Positions 1 through 9,998 are shown, counted from the stretch's first letter. The stretch is 64,000 nt of DNA from Pseudorhodoplanes sinuspersici (GCF_002119765.1 NZ_CP021112.1:1606501-1670500), one strand, 5' to 3'. The notes: generated from the letters alone by a model not told the origin. Numbers and translations: made by a program.

Positions 1-561
1 AGTTCGAATCTGCATCTGCGATCCGGCGTGGCGCCGGTGGGGCAGATGGTGAAGGCCGGTGTGCCGGTTGCGCTTGGCGTTGACGCCATTGCGCTCGATG
101 AAGACGACGATGCCCTGCGCGAGATGCGGGTGGCCTCGTTGCTGCAAGCCGGGACCGGTTTCGACGTCAAGGTCACGTGGCAGCAGATCCTGCAGATGGC
201 ATTCGGCAACGGCCATCTGAGCGTGATGAACAAAGCCCGCAACGCGGCTCTCGTTCCGGGCGCGCCGGCCGACATTCTGTTGCTCGACTGGTCCCGCATC
301 GACAGCGAGAAACTACGTTCTGATATCGACCCGCTCGGCCTGCTGTTCGGACGCGCAACCGCCCGCGATATCGACGAACTGATCATTGGCGGACGCACCG
401 TCGTCAAGCACGGCTCGGTGACGAACGTGGATTACCCGGCGGCGCGCAAGGAGGTCCTGAACATGATGCGGACGGGCCTCACCAACGACAAGCTCGCAGC
501 CGCCATGCCGGCACTCGAGCAGGCGATTGCCGGGCATTATCACGACGCGCCGTGCTGTTGA
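1..561 (+). CDS. Amidohydrolase-family protein, C-terminal part (5' end outside window)
   Basis: The frame is open from the first base, so the N-terminal part of the enzyme lies upstream. The visible 186 residues look like the end of a metal-dependent amidohydrolase of the cytosine deaminase / S-adenosylhomocysteine deaminase type. A segment ending NLHLRSGVAPV is followed by GVPVALGVDA, where the Asp sits where these enzymes place a metal-binding Asp, and then by the typical end of the barrel with a small beta domain (GAPADILLLDW ... VVKHG). The more usual TDG is VDA here. The substrate cannot be told from this fragment. The TGA stop is at 559-561 and no partner gene follows on this strand. 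Confidence 0.75.
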   Translation, partial: SSNLHLRSGVAPVGQMVKAGVPVALGVDAIALDEDDDALREMRVASLLQAGTGFDVKVTWQQILQMAFGNGHLSVMNKARNAALVPGAPADILLLDWSRIDSEKLRSDIDPLGLLFGRATARDIDELIIGGRTVVKHGSVTNVDYPAARKEVLNMMRTGLTNDKLAAAMPALEQAIAGHYHDAPCC

Positions 562-664
562 GAGGATTGCTTCATCATGCCGATTGCCGAGTCCACCGCA
601 TTTCCGGCTATTCTCCCGACGACGCGTCCGGAGGATCTGCGGCCTGCCGCGCGAATACGGCACT

Positions 665-730
665 CTGAAAGAACTTTATTTGTCGATCTTACGACTTGAG
701 TGAGCGCTCGCTGAAAGAACTTTATTGTCT
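665..730. repeat. Direct repeat of a 16-base unit upstream of the VOC gene
   Basis: CTGAAAGAACTTTATT occurs at 665-680 and again at 711-726, 46 bases apart, and both copies are followed by TGTC or GTCT. This part of the gap is AT-rich compared with its surroundings. It could be a duplicated regulator site or a remnant of a dispersed repeat; the sequence does not decide which. Confidence 0.5.
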
Positions 731-738
731 TTGCACAG

Positions 739-792
739 CGGGGGCCCATACTCACCACTGCCGCTATAGGTCCCGGCTTTCGCGGGGGCGAC
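739..792. repeat. Diverged copy of the GTCCCCGCG hairpin repeat family
   Basis: GCGGGGGCCCATACTC, then a short spacer, then CCCGGCTTTCGCGGGGGCGA. It resembles the copy at 16421-16495, including the CATACTC / TATACTC core. The copy ends just before the start codon of the VOC gene. Confidence 0.6.
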
Positions 793-803
793 TGGAGTGG
801 GTG

Positions 804-1235
804 ATGATCGACCATATCGGTTTTCCGGTGTCCGATTACGCGCGCGCCAAAGCGTTCTACTCGCAGGCGCTCGCGCCGCTCGGCTATGCGCTGATCGTGG
901 AAGTGCAGCAGAACGAAAACGATGCGCTGGCCGCTGGCTTCGGTCCCGACGGCGTACCGAATTTCTGGATCGGAAGTGAAGGCGGGCTGGAAAAGCCGCT
1001 GCATGTCGCGATCGTTGCGAAAGATCGCGCGGCGGTCGATGCGTTCCACAAGGCTGCGCTGGCGGCTGGCGGCAGAGACAATGGCGCGCCGGGCATTCGC
1101 GCGCATTATCATCCAGATTATTATGCCGCCTTCGCGCTCGATCCTGACGGGCACAACATTGAAGCGGTGTGTCACACATCGGCGAAGGAGCCTGCCGTGA
1201 GCACGCTGCCGCCCAAGCAATCATCGTACACCTGA
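804..1235 (+). CDS. VOC (glyoxalase/bleomycin-resistance) family protein
   Basis: A 143-residue single-domain protein of the vicinal oxygen chelate fold. It starts MIDHIGFPVSDYARAKAFY, the classic first beta-alpha unit, and carries a late DPDGHNIEAVCH motif whose His and Glu are in the usual metal-ligand region. The length fits a dimeric VOC protein. The ATG at 804 was chosen because GGAG at 794-797 lies six bases upstream and homology begins there; an in-frame GTG at 801 is the alternative. The function (lyase, dioxygenase or antibiotic binding) cannot be assigned. It is transcribed alone and converges with the phosphatase gene downstream. Confidence 0.85.
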   Translation: MIDHIGFPVSDYARAKAFYSQALAPLGYALIVEVQQNENDALAAGFGPDGVPNFWIGSEGGLEKPLHVAIVAKDRAAVDAFHKAALAAGGRDNGAPGIRAHYHPDYYAAFALDPDGHNIEAVCHTSAKEPAVSTLPPKQSSYT

Positions 1236-1302
1236 TTGCCTGACCCGCGAGTCCATGGTCTCGAAAAGCTGGATTGCCGGATTAAGCCCGGCAATGCGGC
1301 AC

Positions 1303-3072
1303 TTATTTTGCGGCCGAACCTGAGGTAGCGCTAGCGCCGAGGCCCAATGCTTCCGCCATGATGCGGAACACATCGGTATTTTCCATCTGCCCGCGCACGC
1401 GTTCACTGCCAGGCCCCATGGCGGTGAGGACCACGTCCTCGCCCGAATGCACGCTGGCATTGGCCAGCCGCGGCAGATTGCCGAGGCGGAACACAGCGCC
1501 CGGGACATCCTTGTAGCGCTCATTGGCCTCGAACGTGCCCGCTTCCTTGCCTGGTACAGTGGGCGCATTCGGATCGTCCAGACGCGGCCGGAACGTCTCA
1601 TAGTGATCCGGCAGACTGGCCGAGAACATCGCTAAGCGGCGGCTGACATCCACGCGCGACGGATACCCGTCTGCATCCGGCTTGGGATAGTTCGGGAAGC
1701 CAGCCTTGGCGTAGATGCGAACACGTTCGCGCATCGGCACATTCGGCGTGCTCGACATGTCGTCATCGATGGTGCCGACGATGCTGACCGGATGATTGTG
1801 GTCAGCCAAAACAAGGATCAGCGTGTCGTCGCCATGCGCTTTGGCCCAGTCCTTTACCTGCTTCACCACATTGTCCAACATGATGGTGTCATACACGGCT
1901 CGCTCCATATCGAGCAGATGCGTGTATTTGTCGATCATGCCGGACTCGACCATCAGAAAGAAGCCGTTAGGGTTCTGCGACAGAACATCGAGGGCCTTCG
2001 TAGTCATCTCCGTCAGGTCAGGCTGATCGGAAAACCGCGTGACGCTGCCGCGCTTGAGGAATTTGCGATCCAATACGCCATCCATGTTGCCGTTATTGAA
2101 CAAGCCCAGCAGTTGCTTCGTGCCTTGCGGTACGGCTTTCAATTCCGTCGCATTCGATGCGAAGGCGTAACCGGCATCCTTGAACTTCGCGACATAGTCG
2201 ATTTCATCGCGGCGCTTCGCGCCGGGCGCGCCTTTCGGCAGGAAGTGTGCTGCGCCGCCGCCCATCAGCACATCGGGCTTGCCGGCCAGAAACTGTTCGG
2301 TGATCTCGTCAAAGGCGGCACGGCGGCGTGTATGGGCCATCATCGCCGCAGGCGTTGCGTCCTGGATTTCGGTGTTACTGACGATGCCCACGGACATGCC
2401 GTTGCGGCGCTTCACGAGGCCTGAAATCGTCTCAACCTTCGGATCGTCGAACGGATTGGCCGACCGATCGGCATAGACGCCCATCGCATTCACGGCCGCC
2501 TTGTGACCTGTCGCGAAAGCGCTGGCGGAATTGGCCGAATCGGTAATGATCGAATCCGTTCCGGCTGTGGAGATCAGCGCCATATGCGGCATGTCGTCCA
2601 TCGCCAGCTTGCCAAAGGCCTTGCCTTCCGAAATCCCCTTCGACAGCAGACGAGCCGCAACACGGTGCGCGGGCGACAAACCGTCGCCGACCAGAAGAAT
2701 GACATTCTTTGCCTTGCGCGCCGGCGTTTCGTAGACATTCCAGGTGATGTCACGCGATGACGATGGCGTCGTCACCTTGATGGTGTATGTGCCCGGCTTG
2801 TCGATCGCGACGTCACGCAAAATCAGCGACGACTGGTCTTTGCCATCTTCTTTTTCGATGAACTGAACCGGCTTGCCCAGCGCCTGTGCGGCATCCGTGC
2901 CGTTCACCGTGACCTTCGCGTCCGCCGCTGTGACCAGTCCCGGAAACTCGACTTTGAGGTCGAAGCGCGATCCGGTCAGGATATCGGCCCGGTCGACCGG
3001 GTATATTGTTTGAGCATAACCGTTTGTTATTAAAGCGATAATTGCAGCGGTGGACAGCAGAATCCGGCGCAT
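1303..3072 (-). CDS. phoA: Periplasmic alkaline phosphatase, PhoA family
   Basis: A 589-residue phosphomonoesterase of the PhoA superfamily. Residues 1-20 are a Sec signal peptide ending NGYA. Catalytic features seen: LLVGDG with metal ligand Asp130, ITDSANSA with nucleophile Ser179, VESGMIDKYTH with Glu376, Asp381 and His385, LADHNH with Asp424 and His425, and a late HSGED His. The roughly 100 residues before the catalytic core look like an added beta domain, making the protein longer than the E. coli enzyme (about 470). It lies 68 bases downstream of the PhoD-type gene on the same strand, so the two are probably co-transcribed for phosphate scavenging in the periplasm. Confidence 0.9.
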   Translation of the reverse strand: MRRILLSTAAIIALITNGYAQTIYPVDRADILTGSRFDLKVEFPGLVTAADAKVTVNGTDAAQALGKPVQFIEKEDGKDQSSLILRDVAIDKPGTYTIKVTTPSSSRDITWNVYETPARKAKNVILLVGDGLSPAHRVAARLLSKGISEGKAFGKLAMDDMPHMALISTAGTDSIITDSANSASAFATGHKAAVNAMGVYADRSANPFDDPKVETISGLVKRRNGMSVGIVSNTEIQDATPAAMMAHTRRRAAFDEITEQFLAGKPDVLMGGGAAHFLPKGAPGAKRRDEIDYVAKFKDAGYAFASNATELKAVPQGTKQLLGLFNNGNMDGVLDRKFLKRGSVTRFSDQPDLTEMTTKALDVLSQNPNGFFLMVESGMIDKYTHLLDMERAVYDTIMLDNVVKQVKDWAKAHGDDTLILVLADHNHPVSIVGTIDDDMSSTPNVPMRERVRIYAKAGFPNYPKPDADGYPSRVDVSRRLAMFSASLPDHYETFRPRLDDPNAPTVPGKEAGTFEANERYKDVPGAVFRLGNLPRLANASVHSGEDVVLTAMGPGSERVRGQMENTDVFRIMAEALGLGASATSGSAAK

Positions 3073-3140
3073 GATTAAGGCCCTCGATCGCGTTTGGGAA
3101 CGACGCTAGGGACGCTTTGTGACACTCGTATTGCGCTTGG

Positions 3141-4721
3141 TCAGATTGCTTTTGGCAGCCCCGCCCGCTCGCGGCGCTTCGGCGCGATCGGGATCGACCA
3201 AAGGGTCCGATTGTCTACGTCCTTCAGCGAGACCGTCATCATACCGCTCTGGCCGTCGATATCGACCCGGCCGAAAAATTGCAGCCCGAAGCAGGGTGCG
3301 AGGTTCTCGCCCTGCTCGGCGCTGCAGCCTTTCTGGAACAGCACCTGCGGCCCGAAGGTGTTGTCGAGCGGCGCCGGTCCCCATGTGCCGGCATGCAACG
3401 GCCCCGAGACGAATTCATAGAACGGCTCGAAGTCCTGAAACACGGCGCGATTGGGATCGTAAAAATGTGCAGCCGTGTAATGCATGTCGGCGGTCAGCCA
3501 CACGGTGTTGACGATGCCGCTGCGACGCATGAAGGAGAGCAGATTGGCGATCTCGTGCTCGCGTCCCTGCGGCGGCCCATCGCTTTGGGCCACCGCATCC
3601 GCGCTGACAAGGCCGATCGGCAGGTCCGCGGCGATGACTTTCCATAACGCTTTGGAGCGCGTCAGCGCGCGCTTCAGCCATGCCACTTGCTGGCGCCCCA
3701 GCAATTCGGCCGGCGTTGCATCAGCCTTCTTGTCGTAATCATTCGCGCCGCGATAACTGCGCATGTCGATCAGAAATACATCGAGCAGCGGACCATACGC
3801 GATCTTGCGATAGACCCGGTCGCCGCTCATCTGCGGTTCGCGCACCGGCATGTATTCGCGGAACGCCTGGCGTCCGCGCGCCGCCAGGAGCGACGCACTG
3901 GTTTCAGAATAATGTTTGTCTTTGATCGTTGCACCGGGCCACCAGTCGTTGGTGACTTCATGATCATCCCATTGCGCGATCACCGGGACCTGCGCATTGA
4001 ACGCGCGCAGATTTTCGTCGAGCAGATTGTATTTGTAGTTGCCACGAAACTCCGACAGCGTTTGTGCGACCACCGATTTGTCTTCGGTCACCACGTTACG
4101 CCACAGCGTGCCATCCGGCAGCCTGATCTGCCCTTCCACCGGACAATCGGCATAGATGCTGTCACCCGAATGCAAAAAGAAGTCCGGCCGGTTCTCGTGC
4201 ATCGTCGCGAAGCCGCGCATGCCGCCGCGCGCTTCATCGATGCCCCAGCCTTGCCCGGCGACGTCGCCCGACCACGTGAACGATATCGAACGGAGCGATG
4301 TATCAGGTGTGCGGAAATGCCCGATCTGTGTATCGCTGTAGACCGTCGGAAATGAAAGATCCTGAAAACGCACGCGATAGAAGACGTTTTGCCCCGCCGG
4401 CAGATCGTCGATCAGCAGCTTTGCGGTGAAGTCACTTTCCGGCAATGCATCGGCGAACAATGTCTGCTCGATGTCGCGAAAGCTGTCGCTGGTCGCGATA
4501 TCGACGACCATCCGCGACGGCCGGTCGCTGCGCGACCACACCACTGCGCTGTCGCCCGATATGTCGCCAGACTGAATGCCATGCGTGATCGCCGGCCGAT
4601 CCGCTGCGCGGCTGAGACCGGGTCGCGCCAATGTGCCGGCGGCGCTCACCAACGATGCGCTTGCCGCTCGCACCAGAAATGTCCGGCGTGAGAGATGCGG
4701 CACGCGTATCCTTGCCGGCAT
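3141..4721 (-). CDS. phoD: Tat-exported PhoD-type alkaline phosphatase/phosphodiesterase
   Basis: A 526-residue protein with a twin-arginine leader (LSRRTFL, residues 10-16, then a hydrophobic stretch) followed by a PhoD metallophosphatase domain. Visible motifs: SGDVAGQGWG, LHSGDSIYADCP, QWDDHEVTNDWW and TADMHYTAAHFYDP, the usual PhoD metal-binding series. PhoD enzymes hydrolyse phosphomono- and diesters outside the cytoplasm and use Ca/Fe, so they are exported folded. It is the first gene of a probable phoD-phoA pair. No convincing pho box was found upstream, so phosphate control is inferred from function only. Confidence 0.9.
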   Translation of the reverse strand: MPARIRVPHLSRRTFLVRAASASLVSAAGTLARPGLSRAADRPAITHGIQSGDISGDSAVVWSRSDRPSRMVVDIATSDSFRDIEQTLFADALPESDFTAKLLIDDLPAGQNVFYRVRFQDLSFPTVYSDTQIGHFRTPDTSLRSISFTWSGDVAGQGWGIDEARGGMRGFATMHENRPDFFLHSGDSIYADCPVEGQIRLPDGTLWRNVVTEDKSVVAQTLSEFRGNYKYNLLDENLRAFNAQVPVIAQWDDHEVTNDWWPGATIKDKHYSETSASLLAARGRQAFREYMPVREPQMSGDRVYRKIAYGPLLDVFLIDMRSYRGANDYDKKADATPAELLGRQQVAWLKRALTRSKALWKVIAADLPIGLVSADAVAQSDGPPQGREHEIANLLSFMRRSGIVNTVWLTADMHYTAAHFYDPNRAVFQDFEPFYEFVSGPLHAGTWGPAPLDNTFGPQVLFQKGCSAEQGENLAPCFGLQFFGRVDIDGQSGMMTVSLKDVDNRTLWSIPIAPKRRERAGLPKAI

Positions 4722-4743
4722 TGAGAAATCCCGCGCGAGCCTA

Positions 4744-4797
4744 GAGGATGGTGCCGAAAAGTGCGAAGCGATTTTCGGACAACATGCTCCAACTTAT
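4744..4797. repeat. Dispersed repeat, GGTGCCGAAAAGTGCGAAGCG type
   Basis: GATGGTGCCGAAAAGTGCG followed by AAGCGATTTTCGGACAAC. The same core recurs at 61450-61497 as GGTGCCGAAACGTGCGAAGCG. Each copy can form an imperfect hairpin from CCGAAAA and TTTTCGG. No coding potential was seen. Confidence 0.55.
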
Positions 4798-4955
4798 TAG
4801 AGTCGATCGCGCCAGACATTGCCCCTGAACTTTGACAGGGACTCAACGGGAATGCGACACAGTGATGACTCTTCCCGCATTCACGCGGAACGCTTGCTGC
4901 GCTCACGTGTTGCCACGCTGAGCTAACATGGACTTTGCGTGAAGGAGTATTCCGA

Positions 4956-5429
4956 ATGAGCAAGGATGCGGAGCGCGTGTGGGATTTGATGGAGAAAATT
5001 TCCATCTGCATGCTGGCCAATTGGGACGGCGTGGAACTTCGTTCTCGTCCCATGGGCGCTTTCGTGCGGCGGAAGAACAATGCGGTGTATTTCCTGACCG
5101 ACGCGCGCCACCACAAAGACGATGACATCAAGAAATATCCGCAGGTGTGCCTCGCCTTTGCCGATCCGGGCAGCCAAAAATTCGTGTCGCTGTCCGGGCA
5201 CGCCGAAGTTTCGGCAGATCGCACGGCGATCAAGGAGCTATGGTCGACACCGGCCAAGGCCTGGTGGGATTCGCCCGACGATCCCAATATCCGGGTGCTG
5301 AAGGTCGTGCCCGATGACGCTCAGTTCTGGGAAGGACCCGGTAAAGTCGTAAGCACGGTGAAGATGGCCGTCGCCGCCATGACCGGCAATCGGCCGGACC
5401 TCGGCGACAACAGGAAAGTCGCCATGTGA
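4956..5429 (+). CDS. Pyridoxamine 5'-phosphate oxidase-like (general stress protein 26) family
   Basis: A 157-residue protein with the split-barrel FMN-binding fold of the general stress protein 26 group: RVWDLMEKISICMLANWDG, then SRPMGAFV, AVYFLTDAR and CLAFADP. These proteins usually bind flavin or a related cofactor but rarely have a proven reaction. The ATG at 4956 has a strong AAGGAG at 4942-4947; a TTG 21 bases earlier is unlikely. The C-terminal residues after PGKVVSTVKMAVAAMTG match the tail common in this family. It is a lone gene divergent from phoD. Confidence 0.85.
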   Translation: MSKDAERVWDLMEKISICMLANWDGVELRSRPMGAFVRRKNNAVYFLTDARHHKDDDIKKYPQVCLAFADPGSQKFVSLSGHAEVSADRTAIKELWSTPAKAWWDSPDDPNIRVLKVVPDDAQFWEGPGKVVSTVKMAVAAMTGNRPDLGDNRKVAM

Positions 5430-5727
5430 GGAGGGATTTCCGTCGAGCGACTGTACAATTCTTCCCGCAATGCAAAATCAGATAAAGGGACAATGCTTGC
5501 CAGCGCTGTCCGATCGACGCCGCGCGATTCCATCCGAATTTGGCTTGAAACAGGTCACCCTGCGACACCAATGCCCTTCCGCGGCGGGTTTGATGGACAG
5601 CCGTTAAGCAAATGGCCACGTCCCCGCCATCGTTCTAGCCCATCACGCTTTTACTAAAACGCAGATCAACTGCGATTCGTTAACGATGGGATGTCCAAGG
5701 ACTTCATTCACGAACAGCGAGATCAAG

Positions 5728-7395
5728 ATGCGCCTTAAAGGACTGCTCCTTGCCGGAGCCGCCATACCTGCAATCGCCTTCGGGCATCCGTCTATTGCTC
5801 AGACCGTTAACCGGAGCGATCTGCCGATCATCCTCGCCCAGAACGACGGCGACAGGAGCAAGGATAAGGATAAAGACAAGAATAAGAACAAAAACGATCG
5901 ACAGAACCAACGGCAGGAGAACCGGCAAGAACGTCGTGATCAGCGGCAGGGCCAAAAAGAAGAACGTCGCGATCAACGCCAGGAGCAGAAGCAGGAACGA
6001 AAAAATCTGCGCCAGGAGCAGCGGCAAAATCAGAGTCAACAGCGCGAAGATCTGCAGAGGCAGCAGAAACAGCAGCAACAGCGGCAGGAGTTGCAGAAAC
6101 AGCAGCAGCAGCAGCGGCAGGACACGCAGAAGCAGCAACAGCAACAGCGCCAGGAGTTGCAGAGGCGCCAGGACTCGCAGAAACAACAAGACTTGCAGAA
6201 GCAGCAGGAGTTGCAAAAGCAGCAAGGCTTGCAAAGGCAGCAAGAGCAGCAGCGCCAGCAGCAGAACCAGCAGCGCGGCGATGACCGGCAGCGGCAGCAG
6301 GATCGCCGCGACGATCGCAAGGAAGGCCGCGACGAGCGACGCGATCAGCGGCAGGATGGTCGCGATCAACGGCAGGATACGCGTCAGGACCGCCGGGACG
6401 ATCGTCAGGACTCACGCCAAGACCGCCGGGATGACCGCCAAGAGTCCCGCCAGGATCGTCGTGACGACAGGCGCGATGACCGCGCACGCCGTATCGACGA
6501 CCTGCGCAAGGAGCGCCGCGAAAGCCGCGAAGGCAATCGCACCGTCATTCGCGAAGGCGACCGCACCATCATCCGCGAGGGCAACCGCACCTTCATCCGC
6601 CGTGACGAGAATGATCGCTTCAACCGGCGCGGCGATGCCCGCATCGAACGCCGTGGCAACGAGATTCGCACCGTCTCACGCCGCAATGGCGTTGACATCA
6701 TCACCGTGACGGATGCGAACGGCCGCTTGCTCCGCCGCTCGCGCTACGTCAATGGCCGCGAAGTCGTAATCATCGACAATCGTCCGCGCGGAGGCCGCCG
6801 CGCGGATGCGTTCTTTGTCGCTCTCCCAGCGCTGGCACTCGGTGCACTCGCGATTCCGCGCGACCGGTACATCGTCGAAGCGGAAAGCGCGCCGCCGGAA
6901 TATATCTATGGTGCCTTGATGGCGCCGCCGGTCGAGCCGCTGCCGCGGGCCTATACGCTCGACGAAATCCGCTATAGCCCGGAAATCCGCAACCGCATGC
7001 CGCGCATCGATCTCGACACCATCACGTTCGATACGGGCTCCTGGGAGGTTTCGCCAGATCAGTATGATCGGCTTGCGCCGATTGCTGACGGCATCAAACG
7101 CGCCGTGTCGCAGAATCCGAACGAGGTGTTCCTGATCGAAGGACACACCGATGCGGTTGGCAACGACGAAGACAATCTGTCGCTGTCTGATCGCCGCGCG
7201 GAATCAGTGGCGGTGATCCTGACGGATGAATTCCAGATCCCGCCGGAGAACCTGACGACACAGGGTTATGGCGAGCAGCAATTGAAGGTGCCAAGCGACG
7301 GACCCGAGCGGGCCAATCGCCGCGTCACCGTTCGCCGCATCACGCCGCTGCTGCAGCAGGGCCAGCTCGATGCCGGCGCACCGCCTCCGCAGTAA
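5728..7395 (+). CDS. OmpA-domain outer membrane protein with a long Gln/Arg-rich tract
   Basis: A 555-residue protein: signal peptide (MRLKGLLLAGAAIPAIAFGH, cut near SIAQ), then about 220 residues (roughly 40-265) made almost only of Q, R, D, K, E and L in imperfect repeats such as RQDRRDDRQ and QKQQQQQRQ, then a block repeating TVIREGDRTIIREGNRTFIR, and finally an OmpA/MotB domain (about 425-545) with the peptidoglycan-binding signature EGHTDAVGNDEDNLSLSDRRAE. The tract is probably an extended charged linker between envelope and wall. The start at 5728 was chosen because the signal peptide begins there; an ATG at 5686 would put 14 residues before it. A strong terminator follows. Confidence 0.8.
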   Translation: MRLKGLLLAGAAIPAIAFGHPSIAQTVNRSDLPIILAQNDGDRSKDKDKDKNKNKNDRQNQRQENRQERRDQRQGQKEERRDQRQEQKQERKNLRQEQRQNQSQQREDLQRQQKQQQQRQELQKQQQQQRQDTQKQQQQQRQELQRRQDSQKQQDLQKQQELQKQQGLQRQQEQQRQQQNQQRGDDRQRQQDRRDDRKEGRDERRDQRQDGRDQRQDTRQDRRDDRQDSRQDRRDDRQESRQDRRDDRRDDRARRIDDLRKERRESREGNRTVIREGDRTIIREGNRTFIRRDENDRFNRRGDARIERRGNEIRTVSRRNGVDIITVTDANGRLLRRSRYVNGREVVIIDNRPRGGRRADAFFVALPALALGALAIPRDRYIVEAESAPPEYIYGALMAPPVEPLPRAYTLDEIRYSPEIRNRMPRIDLDTITFDTGSWEVSPDQYDRLAPIADGIKRAVSQNPNEVFLIEGHTDAVGNDEDNLSLSDRRAESVAVILTDEFQIPPENLTTQGYGEQQLKVPSDGPERANRRVTVRRITPLLQQGQLDAGAPPPQ

Positions 7396-7410
7396 TAGTT
7401 TACAAATGCA

Positions 7411-7440
7411 AATGGCCGGGCATTGCCCGGCCATTTTATT
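7411..7440 (+). terminator. Rho-independent terminator after the OmpA-domain gene
   Basis: AATGGCCGGGC pairs perfectly with GCCCGGCCATT over 11 bases around a three-base loop, followed by TTATTT. It lies 15 bases after the stop codon. Confidence 0.85.
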
Positions 7441-7477
7441 TGCGGTGTTGTTCGCAACAATGACGTTGCGGTCTTAA

Positions 7478-7590
7478 CCTCCCCCTGCAAGGGGGAGGTC
7501 GACTGCCGCAAGTGAAACGCGGCAGTCGAGTGGGAGTCATCTCAGAATTTCAGAGACCCTCCCTGACCCTCACCCTTGCAGGGGGAGGGA
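7478..7590. repeat. Inverted pair of CCCTCCCC-type structured repeats
   Basis: The first copy has CCTCCCCC-TGCAA-GGGGGAGG, then a nine-base hairpin GACTGCCGC / GCGGCAGTC, then GAGTGGGAGTC. A second, shorter copy faces it (7556-7590, ending CTTGCAGGGGGAGGGA). This is the same architecture as the pairs at 11807-11932 and 27404-27836, but with no gene between the arms. It lies between the OmpA-domain gene and the 3' end of argG. Confidence 0.75.
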
Positions 7591-7618
7591 AAGAAAGAGA
7601 CGCCCCCGACAATGACAA

Positions 7619-8860
<1,242 letters not shown>

Positions 8861-9026
8861 GAAAATCCGTCCCGTTCGCGTCAAAAGATCGGCGCGCGAC
8901 CGGACGGAAAACCGGTCCCGGCCTTCCTCATCGCGCGCCAAAATCGGCGGGACTATAGGCGGAACAGCCCTGCATGCAATGCATCATTGCCGAGTGGGCC
9001 TGCCCGGTCGTGCGCTAGGAGCAGCC

Positions 9027-9257
9027 TTACCGCTGCGGGCGGCGGCGCTGCTGAGGCGGGACATAGCGCGGGTTCTGCTCACAACGACCGCCGATGCCCT
9101 GGATGGTCGCGAGACATTGCTGGAAGCTGACGAAGCCGCAATTGGAGGTCGTCCAATCATAGCGGGCGCACCAAGGATATTCCTGCGCCTGCGCGGGTAC
9201 AGAGGCGATCAGCGGCAACGTCATTGCGAATATCCCGATGAGTGTGATCTTGCGCAT
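9027..9257 (-). CDS. Small secreted DUF3551-type protein
   Basis: A 76-residue protein with a signal peptide (MRKITLIGIFAMTLPLIA, ending near AQAQ) and a short mature part with conserved Cys: YPWCARYDW, NCGFVSFQQCLATIQGIGGRC, then NPRYVP. This pattern is that of DUF3551, a family of unknown function abundant in Bradyrhizobium relatives. The four Cys could form two disulphides in the periplasm. The ATG at 9257 is preceded by AAGGATGA, a good ribosome binding site. Its role is unknown. Confidence 0.8.
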   Translation of the reverse strand: MRKITLIGIFAMTLPLIASVPAQAQEYPWCARYDWTTSNCGFVSFQQCLATIQGIGGRCEQNPRYVPPQQRRRPQR

Positions 9258-9359
9258 GGGCTCATCCTTCAGCCAAATCCCTTGAACCATGCCCCGGCCA
9301 TGGAAACGATCGGATAACATGCGGGTTCCATATTGAGCATGAGGACATCTGACCGAACG

Positions 9360-9998
9360 ATGGCAACAGCGCCGATCATCGATTTTTGGTTCGATTTTGG
9401 ATCAACATATTCCTATCCCGCCTGCATGCGTGCACAGGGGCTGGCCTCGAGCAACGGCGTTGTGATCCGCTACCGGCCCTTCCTGCTGGGTCCGATCTTC
9501 AAGGCGCAGGGCTGGGACACCTCGCCGTTCAATATCTACGAGAGCAAGGGCCGCTATATGTGGCGCGACCTTGAGCGGCTTTGCGCCGACCTGTCGATTC
9601 CTTTCAAAAAGCCGGTACCGTTTCCTCAAAACAGCCTGCTTGCGGCCCGTGTCGCGCTGGCCGGCGAGGGAGAAGCCTGGCGCGATAAATTCTGCTGTGC
9701 CGTATTTCATGCTCAGTTTGGTGAAAGTCGCAGCATCGACGATCCGACGGTGATCCGGGAGATTTTGCAGGATGTGGGCGCGCCCGCCCGCTCGTTCCTC
9801 GAGCTCGCGCAATCCGATCCGATCAAGCTGCAACTTCGGACACAGACCGAGGAAGCCGGGCGCCTTGGCATTTTCGGCGCCCCCAGTTTCCTCACCGAGG
9901 ACGGGGAACTTTTCTGGGGCAATGACAGGCTGGAAGCCGCGATTTCATGGGCCAAGCGACTTGCGGAACAAAACGCCGGTGGGCGCATTATGTCGTGA
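9360..9998 (+). CDS. DsbA-fold protein of the 2-hydroxychromene-2-carboxylate isomerase (GST kappa) family
   Basis: A 212-residue thioredoxin-fold protein starting MATAPIIDFWFDFGSTYSYPA, with the Ser/Tyr region that binds glutathione in HCCA isomerases, and ending with GIFGAPSFLTEDGELFWGNDRL, the family hallmark. Such enzymes isomerise 2-hydroxychromene-2-carboxylate in naphthalene breakdown, but many genomic members have unknown substrates and no aromatic pathway genes are nearby. The start at 9360 fits the family; an in-frame ATG at 9339 is also possible. A strong terminator follows at 10046. Confidence 0.88.
   Translation: MATAPIIDFWFDFGSTYSYPACMRAQGLASSNGVVIRYRPFLLGPIFKAQGWDTSPFNIYESKGRYMWRDLERLCADLSIPFKKPVPFPQNSLLAARVALAGEGEAWRDKFCCAVFHAQFGESRSIDDPTVIREILQDVGAPARSFLELAQSDPIKLQLRTQTEEAGRLGIFGAPSFLTEDGELFWGNDRLEAAISWAKRLAEQNAGGRIMS

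Noticed and set aside
4722-4955. Possible pho box before phoD
   Set aside because: Only one CTGTCA half-site was found on the minus strand at about 4836-4841, without a properly spaced second heptamer.
5704-6369. Long minus-strand open frame almost entirely of leucine, and Ser/Arg-rich frames on the plus strand
   Set aside because: These are out-of-frame readings of the Gln/Arg-rich repeat DNA in the OmpA-domain gene; no start signal or family pattern.
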